From Dinochytrium kinnereticum (Eukaryota; Chytridiomycota; Chytridiomycetes; Chytridiales; Chytridiaceae), in NCBI GenBank assembly GCA_027604005.1, contig JADGJT010000326.1, positions 1-26,351 of the forward strand: a stretch of DNA of 26,351 nucleotides, given 5' to 3'. Within the stretch, counting starts at the first letter, position 1, and each line of letters opens with the position of its first letter. The translations under genes were made by a program, and so were the position numbers. Positions 19,162 to 26,351 of this stretch are shown one piece after another. Below the pieces are notes generated by a model. The model did no database searches. It saw only the letters and a program-made list of their open reading frames with translations, and was not told the DNA's origin.

Positions 19162-20529
19162 ATGTCATCACAACAGCGACGTACCGAGTTGATCGCCTCG
19201 CACCTGTTCCAAGGGAATGAAGGCACTGTCATGCCGCTATGGAACGCATGCAGCTCCTCCGTCTCAGCAACGCATCCAGGGGGGTTACTCGCCAACCAAG
19301 TCGCCATCATCACCGGGTCGGGGTAGGAGCAGATTCCTTACTTTGCCACCTACCCGAACTGCTCAGCTCATGTCCAACAACCAAAGCCAGGGTATTGGAG
19401 CAGCCATGGCGAGACTGTTTGCAAAGGAAGGCGCTTGGGTTGTCGTGACTGACCTGGATGGAGGTGAGGAGTTGGGCCGGCGGTCTTGGAAGCACCTCGG
19501 CTAAACTTCTGCATTCACAGTGAAGGCCCAGGCCGTAGCTGACGAGATCAAGGCTGGTGGTGGAAAATCCATCGCCGTCGCAGGAGACGTTACCGACCCT
19601 TCCTTCCCTGATCGCCTGGTAAAGGCCACTGTTGAGTGAGTCAAATGTTTTGTAGCCATCTTCATTCTGATCTTTACCATGCACGCAGGGCCTTCGGTAA
19701 GATTAACCACATCGTAAACAATGCCGGGTTTACATTTGATGGTATGCTTCATAAGGTTCGTTCCATGCATTACTTCTTTTTTTTATGGACTTGCGTCATA
19801 TCCCAGATGTCCGACAAACAGTGGGACATCATGCTGTCGGTCCATACAACCGCACCTTTCCGTCTTCTCAGAGCGGCGGCACCTTACTTTCGTCTGAAGA
19901 ATGACGATCCAAAGACTGTGGTTATGATATCCTCTACGTCCGGGCTACATGGAAATTTGGGGCAAGCAAACTACGCAGCAGCAAAGGCCGCTGTCATTGG
20001 GTTCGCAAAGACGATGGCCAAGGAATGGGTTGGTTTCACTTTGCTGATAATTGCTTAAGGTTGGCTTTGCTTTCTTTCTAATATTTATTTCCGATATCTC
20101 GATTATTACTACAGGGATCTTTTAATGTCAGGTTCGATTAATATTCAGTTTGTGCCGCCACCATCCCATACCGTCTGATTACTGCAATGCCCACTTCTTT
20201 AGAGTTAACACGATTGCTTACGGCCTCATCGACACGCGTCTTACTCGGCCCAAGGAGACTGGCGACGCCATCGAAGTCGGAGGCGAAAAGGTCAAACTCG
20301 GGATCCCTATCGGCGCTACGAAACCTGGTGAGATGATGGCGGCGAGAGCCCGAGCTATCCCTCTCCAACGTGGTGGACTTCCTGAGGAGGCAGCTGCCGC
20401 GGCTCTATTCTTGTGCTCACCTTTGTCGACTTACATTACTGGCCATTGCTTGGAGGTTCGTCATTTCATGCCTTTGCTGGCCGAATTGCTGATGCTAGTT
20501 TACAGGTCACCGGAGGGGCTGGAATCTAG
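19162..20529 (+). CDS. FabG-like short-chain dehydrogenase/reductase
   Basis: NAD(P)-dependent oxidoreductase resembling 3-oxoacyl-ACP reductase; the physiological substrate is not deducible. Eight exons, 19162-19322, 19387-19463, 19521-19635, 19689-19755, 19807-20028, 20115-20131, 20203-20455 and 20506-20529, sum to 311 codons plus stop with all phases matching. Motifs: TGSGQGIG cofactor loop (51-58), NNAG (128-131), catalytic Ser183 in MISSTSG, Tyr196 and Lys200 in ANYAAAK, and FNVRVNTIAYG followed by IDTRLT. The protein ends in VTGGAGI, the usual FabG-type C-terminus. The about 43 residues before the Rossmann fold are longer than in bacterial FabG. Exon 6 is only 17 nt, and it supplies the residues that complete the conserved segment before NTIAYG. 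Intron 1 ends in AAG, the only junction restoring the glycine motif. Donors of introns 4-7 all begin GTT. Confidence 0.93.
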
Positions 20530-20810
20530 CTTGTATGTTTAGTTTCGCTTCTCTTTATCGTGAAAAGAGGACCCAAGAGGTTGGCGAGAAAGTTGGCCTT
20601 CAAATAGCTACGGGGGCGGCAGGGATTGGGGCAAGGAGGTTAGCAATTTGCAGGTTGCAGCTGCGTTCGATACTTGTGGCCTGAAGACGTGAACAAAAAG
20701 AAACAAGAAACCAAAAAAAAAAACAACTCGCGGCTTGCTTGCATCAGTCTGCAAGGGTAAAAATAATATTCGTTATAAATATATACAGAGTCGGATTAAT
20801 TGCCCCATTT
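20530..20810. other. Convergent 3' spacer between SDR and ZCCHC10-like genes
   Basis: About 280 bp separate two converging stop codons. No gene is seen. A-runs near 20695-20725 and AT-rich sequence near 20760-20800 are compatible with 3' end formation on either strand. Confidence 0.5.
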
Positions 20811-21528
20811 CTAGTCTCTCTTGGCCTTTTTGGTCTTTTTTCTATCAGAACCACTGTCAGAATCCGAATCGGAATCACTCGAGCTGCTGGAGGAACTCGA
20901 GGCAGAGCTCGACGTGGAGGATGAGCGGCGGGAAGGTGAAGACTGCTTCTCGTTTTTCGACTTGCTCTTCTTCGAGCCGACTGCGGCCGGCCCCTCATTT
21001 TCTGACGACGAAGCATCTGAGGAATCTGACGATGAATCTGATGAATCCGAATCCGATGATGAATCTCCAGAATCCGACTCAGAATCCGAGTCCGAGGATG
21101 AAGACGAGTCTGAAGAAGATCCTGACCCCTTTCCACCTTTTTTCCTGATCTCAGCCTCCCTCTTCCTTTTCTTCTCCAGCAAGATCTTATCCGCGAGTCC
21201 CTTCTTCTCCACGCTGGATGTTGATGGGATGCGTTGCGACGAGCCCAGGGCTCGTGAGGGTGGTCTGGACAGCATCTGCGTCCTCGATGGCCTCGACAGG
21301 TACTTTCGCTCCCCCTGACACTCATACGTCCAGTGCCCAAACTCTGCCAGAGAGGGTCATCAGCATCAGGCAACACCCCGCAGTCACGGCACTCCAAAAC
21401 TCACCCAAGCACTTTTGGCACTGCACGCCTTTTGCCGACTGCTTTGAGGCGACACCGTGGCTTGAGCTCCTCGCTAGCTGCGACAGCGACGTGACCTGGA
21501 CGACATTTCCGCCGAAAACGTTGCTCAT
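20811..21528 (-). CDS. ZCCHC10-like zinc-knuckle protein with Ser/Asp-rich tail
   Basis: Homologue of ZCCHC10, a small nuclear zinc-knuckle family of poorly known function, probably RNA-related. Two exons on the minus strand, 21528-21405 and 21343-20811, sum to 218 codons plus stop. The single CCHC knuckle, [14 protein letters not shown], is completed across the splice junction, and the family's next block ([15 protein letters not shown]) follows directly. A Lys/Arg-rich patch ([15 protein letters not shown]) comes next. The remaining about 110 residues are almost entirely Ser, Asp, Glu and Lys with a basic KKTKKAKRD end, which fits casein-kinase-type phosphorylation sites and nuclear localisation. 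The start ATG gives [12 protein letters not shown], and no in-frame alternative upstream is needed. It is head-to-head with the ZNF511-like gene. Confidence 0.93.
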
Positions 21529-21599
21529 GGCGGGGTTGTTGGGTGGTGGCAGATGGAGCTGGGGGAGGATTTTTTTTTTTTTTTCTGGTCGGGGAAGAA
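21529..21599. promoter_or_regulatory. 71-bp head-to-head intergenic region (bidirectional promoter)
   Basis: Only 71 bp separate the start codon of the ZCCHC10-like gene (minus) from that of the ZNF511-like gene (plus), so both 5' UTRs and any promoter elements overlap or lie inside the neighbouring exon. The stretch is G-rich on the plus strand and carries a 15-base T run (21570-21584), a likely nucleosome-excluding tract. No TATA box is seen. Confidence 0.7.
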
Positions 21600-23011
21600 A
21601 TGATGGTCTCTGCTGCCGCTGACTCTGGACGAGTGCAAGTCGCCGGCGCGACATGGGCATGGCAGTCTGCGCCAACTGCTTTACTGGTGAACAAGAGGAA
21701 GCATCGGGATGAGGAGGACGAGGAGGAGGAAGAGGAGGGGATGCGTGGGGTTGAGGGGGAGGGCGAGGTAACCATCCCTGCCTTGGAGTACGCGTTTGAC
21801 TCCTCCGCCTTCAGACCAACAACGCCCAACCTGGATCGGCCGAAGACCTTCCAAATCGCTTCCGAAAGTACTTTCGCTACTCGGAAGGAGATTTCGAGCA
21901 CCTTGCCAAAGTGGCTGCGTCCGAGGGACGAAGGTAGAGAATGGACCAACCCAAGCCTTCAAACAACGCTCACCAATAATGCAGCCTGGAGATTCGATGC
22001 ACGTTATCGCCGACCTGCACGCTTCTGCCACCTTTTTCGAACATTACAGACTATGAGGCGCATTACTCGTCGGCGCACGTGAACGTTTGCTCTCAGTGTC
22101 GGAGGGTTCTGGCGACGCCGCGGTTGCTCCACCTCCATCTTCTGGAGGTACATGATGCTTTTTTCTTGGCCATCGCTAACAAGGAGAATGCTGTGAGTAG
22201 TCGATGCTGCTTGTTTATCGTCATTTTTCGTCGTCTCTGTTTCCTTTAAACCCCTGAAGGCGACGTGATTACCTAACCACTTAACCACCTATTCATGGAA
22301 TTCGAACAGTACGAATGCCACGTTGAGGGCTGCACCCGAAAGTTCTCTGGCCCCTTTAAGCGCCGACTCCACCTCGTCGATCTGCACAAGTTCCCAAGGA
22401 AGTTTGACTTTGAAGGCGTAATCCTGGGGTCAGCTCCAGGTCAACATCACGACGAAGACGGCGATGAAACCAAATCATGGAGGAAGAAGAACCAAGGACC
22501 AAAGAAACCTTCAAAAGACGAACCTGGAGAGTCCTCAAAGAATGACATCACACCTTTCCCTCCCAAAAAGTCTTCTCCGACAATGCTTTCTGAAAACACC
22601 ACAACGGCTTCTATGGATACAGGCATCGACGACCTCACAAAATCAGTATCCTCCCTCTCCCTTGTTCCCCGCCAAATCCGATTCGGCCGAACCGCCAACC
22701 GCGCTACCCCCACGACCGTCTCAACTCCCCGTCCATTCCCTCCTCCAGACTCGCCCAAACCCATCCCGACATCAACTCATCCAACCTCTCCTCCACGGAA
22801 CACGGCTCCCGTTCACCAGTTATCGACGGCTCAGAATGCGGACATCAAGTCGTCTGTTGTTTGGTCGTTGGATCATGTGCGGAGGGTTTATAGAGACCGG
22901 ATCCCACAACGGGCGAGGGAGAAGGAGCATGAGTTTATTGCGGGTGTTAAGGCTTATCGGAGGGGGAAGAAAGGGGTGCCGTTGGAGGAGAATGATGCTA
23001 TGGACGTTTAG
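21600..23011 (+). CDS. ZNF511-like C2H2 zinc-finger protein
   Basis: Homologue of the conserved ZNF511 family, nuclear proteins of little-known function. Four exons, 21600-21767, 21815-21933, 21985-22192 and 22310-23011, sum to 398 codons plus stop. Order: an acidic Glu/Asp-rich N-terminal stretch; the family block YFRYSEGDFEHL; then three C2H2-type fingers: RCTLSPTC..DYEAHYSSAH, VCSQC..LLHLHLLEVHD, and YECHVEGCTRKF..RLHLVDLHKFP. The signature PRKFDF follows the third. A long Ser/Pro-rich insertion comes next, then QIRFGR, matching the FGR motif of the family's C-terminus, and a basic end. The very short introns 1 and 2 (47 and 51 nt) have TTCAG and TGCAG acceptors. Choosing the CAG at 21814 rather than reading through restores the conserved frame; a read-through frame exists but loses the family block. 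Confidence 0.93.
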
Positions 23012-24025
23012 GTGCCTCGCGCATGTTTCAAGATTTCGGGGGTGTCGACTTAATGATAGTTTAAAAGACTGTCTTCTTTCAATTCAAGCTGCAAATCATC
23101 TTATTGTCATGGCTAATAACGGGTTGCTTCTTAACAGGTGGCTATAATCATGGCATTCTTTGGAGTCAGTAGCTTTCTATACTGTCTTAATACTGTTATT
23201 CATTGAATGAACGAGTAGAGGACAATACATCAGGTTTAAAGATCAACACACTAAATTATGCAATTGCAGAGCACGTCTAGACATGTAACAAAGAGGAATG
23301 CTGAGGAATTGACAGATAGAGTGAACGGCTCAGCGAAAGCTACAAGCCAAACTGCGCGTTGCAATACAACAGTGCGAGCGCAAGTGCCATAAAGCACCAA
23401 AAACCAAACAGAATGAAGTTACGTCCCAAGGAAAACCAAACAGATTAAGAGAAAGAATCATCCCCAGAACATTCCACACGTCCAGAAAATCCCATCAATC
23501 AACACGGTGGAGCACGCTGTGCGTTGCCGTCACCCTGAGTGCCATGACTGGAATAAAAATTCATTAAGGACCATCTTCAAAAGCACCTTTAGCGACAGAC
23601 CCAGTACGGAGGAGGCGATTGACGTATGCTTTTATGTTCGATGGGACATTTTCTGATTAACTCAAAGTATCTGGACGGATCACCCACTGGACCTCTTCCT
23701 TGCATGAATAAGCTTCAAGCATGACGACGAGAAGGAAAAAACATTTCTTACGGGTTAACAATAATATTCCAACCACAAAGTATAAGGCGGCAATTTCGCG
23801 CCATAACAAAAGAATCAAGTAAAGCTTCACAAAGACATAGAGAAGAGCATGCAACTGGCAATAAGGGCACAAAAAAAAAAAAAAGAAGAAGAAAAAGCAG
23901 AAAGCGGCGACTAGCATATATCTCTCCAAAAAGGTGAGGGCGAAAACAAAAATCACTTTAAGAAAAGAAGAAAAGAAAAAGAGAACAATAAATCCAGCTC
24001 CAAAAGTACAAGTATTGGTTATCCT
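23012..24025. other. Convergent 3' spacer, no gene seen
   Basis: One kilobase separates the converging ZNF511-like and SET-protein genes. Short frames lack motifs. From about 23860 to 23990 the plus strand is A-rich, that is T-rich in the sense of the SET gene, and is probably its 3' UTR. The left part, around 23040-23220, may be the 3' UTR of the ZNF511-like gene. Confidence 0.5.
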
Positions 24026-26351
24026 CTACAAATCCTCCTCTTCCACTTCTTCATCTTCCCACCCCTCTCCCTCGTCCTCCTCATCCTCGTCACCCTCCTC
24101 CTCCATTTCCTCTTCATGTCCAGGGCTTCCCCTAGCATTATCCCACCTCACCAAAGCCCGCTCAAGGATACGACGCTCCCGAACCCGGAGGCAAAGCGCC
24201 CACCGCTTGGGATCGTCAAGGCCCTCCTGCATTCAAATTAAGTAAAGAAAAAAAGATGATCAGGGCCAAAGAAAAACGCAAGGCTCCGGGAGCAAAAGAT
24301 GCAAAAAAAAAAGAACGAAACAAAATTCCCTTACCATTCCAATAACAACCTCCTCATCCTCTTCCAAGCTCCTCCACGCCTCCTCTCCCTCCTCCTCCCC
24401 AAAATAACCCTCATCCCGTCCCCTCACAACCTCTCCCAAAACCCCATAAGTCAAAACCTGCACCGGATTCCAAGTGGCCTTAACCCCCATAAAAGCCGGT
24501 GCCTCATGTCCTTCACCCGCGTCACCAGTCCTCACAACCCTCCATCCAAACGGCGAGATGCCAAACGCATCCGCATCCATACTGTCCACATCCTCTTCTG
24601 GTCCAACAATAAGGGGTTCAACAAGTTGTCGGAGGTAGGTGAAGAGAGCGGCGGGGTCGGACTTGAGACGACGGAAGGCGTTGGAGGGGAGGAGGAGAAG
24701 GTGAAGAAGACATCGGAGGTGAGAGGAGGGGTTTCCGTCAGAGAGGAGGCAGAGGTCAGGGTCTCTGGCGAGTGGGTCCGACTCTTTATCATCTTCGTCG
24801 TCCTCGTCATCGTCGTTCGAGTCGTCTTCGGAATCATCATCATCTTCGTCATCGTCAGTTTCCTCATTGCTCTCCTCGCCGTCGTCAAGGTCCATACCGC
24901 TGGACTCGGGCTTGTCGCTCGTGGAGGCATCGACCTCAGGTTCCTCCTCTTCGTCCTTATCATCCTCCTCATGATCATCCTTCTCCTGTTCCTCTTGATC
25001 ATCATCCTCCCCACCCTCATCCTCCTCCATATCATCATACTCCTCGACAATATCAACCGAAACTGTCTCAACAACTTTCCTCCCCTCCTCAACCCAAAAC
25101 GCAAGTCTCTCAGCAACAATCTTCTCAGCCTTGTTGGGTCCTTCCACCATCTGAAGGCGATCAAAAACAACCTTCACCAAAGCAGTTTTATCTAGCACGA
25201 CCGTGTCAGACGGGTTGGTGATAAGGGGGTTAGGCTCGCAGATAGCGTATTGCAGGAGAAGGGTGGAGGTCGGGACCTCTTCGCCAACGACTCGAAGGAG
25301 AGGTTGGGATTTCATTAAATCAGTGGTTGCGATGAGGTCGAGAGTGTCGTCTTCAGGCTTCTTTTTCGAGGCGGAATCGTCGACAAGGTCGGGCATTTCT
25401 TCGTCGTTGTCATCTTCCTCTCCGCCTTTAAAGTCTTCATCAGTGTAGATATTGACATTGGCCGAGGTAGAACTGTGGCTCAATCTTATGAAAAAAAGTT
25501 AAGATAAACAGAATTACTAGCCAGCACTTCACTTAATACTACAAAACGCAGTATAAACGGACGAAAAGGTACTCACAGGTCAAGGAATGGCACCAGCCCA
25601 TACCCAATGTCATCATCAACTTCGACGCGCCTAGCCATCACAACACTCATGCAATCGTTGAACGCCTCAGCAATCTTCTCACGAGGCGTTTCGGCATTGA
25701 ACATCGGGAATGACTTGAGGTTCGCCTGAATAAACGGGTAGACTTCTTTATCAAAGTCTTCGACAATTTGGTCCTATGTTTGAGTTTAGATTCCAGCGAA
25801 TGTATCAGAGGATGAAGAGTGAGTTTAGTCGAAATAGAAGAGCACCTTCAATTCATCAATACGACCCTCCAAATCTGTCCCCTTAAAGCGCTTGACCTCT
25901 TCCTCGCCCCAAAACACTGGGAGGTGGACCCGCTGCGGCAGATGCGAGATGTATCCATGCCACTTTGACGCCTTTCCCTTCCCCTTTTCATAAAGAAAAG
26001 CTAACGCAAGTCCCGCAAGAATATCCTCCATTCCAGCCGTCTCTAACGAAAAACGTCAAGATCCCCAAACTTCCATAACAGAAAAAAAAAACAAACAACA
26101 ACAAAAGGCCAACCAATATCCTCGCTGATCCCGCAACTCCCTACACAAAGCACGGCACTCCTCGGGATCTTTGCCACAACAGTTCCCGCCTCCACATCCT
26201 TCAAAGCGCAAACCTTGACAGTCTTTCCGATCTCACAAACATCAATGACGTTCTTTGCAATCACAATGTTGTTCTGATCAAACCACTGAAGAAGGGATGC
26301 GATGCCCTTCTGGCCTGCAGACTTGGCATCCTTTGATGCCGTCGCGGCGGC
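24026..26351 (-). CDS. SETD6/Rkm4-like SET-domain protein, 5' end outside window
   Basis: Resembles the SETD6/Rkm4 class of protein-lysine methyltransferases, which modify ribosomal or signalling proteins. Minus-strand exons in the window: 26351 (open)-26114, 26042-25846, 25773-25577, 25484-24335 and 24226-24026, all in phase, at least 660 residues. The first visible exon has the SET entry pattern (LLQWF, then GTVVAKIPRSAVL). The insert region follows, then DIGYGLVPFLDLLSHSS, which aligns to the usual (V/I)P.aD(l/m)(l)NH, and a segment ending EEVPTSTLLLQYAICEPNP, aligning to NTYG..N..LL..YGF. Both active-site motifs are altered (NH to SH; NTYG absent). The C-terminal half has the expected alpha-helical substrate-binding type sequence, but is interrupted by about 90 residues that are mostly Asp/Glu, and the protein ends in a second acidic run. 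The intron before the SHSS exon ends in AAG. Orthology to SETD6 rather than a related class is moderately certain. Confidence 0.82.

Noticed and set aside
20821..21318. Plus-strand acidic/Ser frame
   Set aside because: Antisense of the Ser/Asp-repeat tail of the ZCCHC10-like gene, whose minus-strand frame is confirmed by the zinc knuckle.
23657..23956. Minus-strand hydrophobic frame
   Set aside because: It lies in the T-rich region just downstream of the SET gene stop, consistent with a 3' UTR; there is no signature beyond hydrophobicity from T-rich codons.
24299..25195. 298-codon plus-strand frame, Leu/Ile/Val-rich
   Set aside because: It is the antisense shadow of the Asp/Glu-rich part of the SET gene; GAT/GAA codons read as hydrophobic codons on the other strand.

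Overview
The window is nuclear DNA of a fungus. Genes are split by many short introns (about 40-110 nt), intergenic spacers are pyrimidine- or A-rich, and the proteins are fungal or opisthokont families: a PacC/Rim101-type zinc-finger factor, an Ole1-type delta-9 desaturase fused to cytochrome b5, an Hrr25-type casein kinase 1, ZCCHC10 and ZNF511. A cyclic-nucleotide-gated-type channel is rare in Dikarya, so a zoosporic, early-diverging fungus (chytrid-like) is my inference; the sequence does not prove it. No CRISPR, rRNA, tRNA or mobile element was recognised.

Layout, left to right. 1-1896: a doubtful short presequence-like ORF and a long pyrimidine-rich spacer. 1897-3766 (+): PacC/Rim101-like factor. 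4721-6429 (-): stearoyl-CoA desaturase, convergent with it. 6430-9707: mostly non-coding, with a decayed or unresolved minus-strand coding stretch (7631-8232) and an A-rich block. 9708-11528 (-): casein kinase 1, divergent from 12641-14150 (+), an SLC35C2-like transporter; their spacer holds CAG and CGT microsatellites. 14379-15469 (-): TPR protein. 15677-about 18700 (-): HCN/CNG-like channel, divergent from 19162-20529 (+), a FabG-like short-chain dehydrogenase. 20811-21528 (-): ZCCHC10-like zinc knuckle, head-to-head (71 bp) with 21600-23011 (+), a ZNF511-like protein. 24026-26351 (-): SETD6/Rkm4-like SET protein whose 5' end lies beyond the window.

The gene models were rebuilt by hand. Splice junctions were chosen so that reading frame and family motifs continue across each one, and exon lengths sum to whole codons for eight genes. 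There is no sign of an operon or biosynthetic cluster; the set looks like ordinary housekeeping, signalling and gene-regulation genes.

The most notable observations are: (1) at least 7 of about 38 modelled introns end in AAG instead of CAG/TAG, three in a row in the transporter gene and one directly after a 24-A run; (2) the CNG-like channel keeps its cyclic-nucleotide-binding domain but has no recognisable selectivity filter; (3) the SET protein lacks both canonical active-site motifs; (4) the SDR gene contains a 17-nt microexon.
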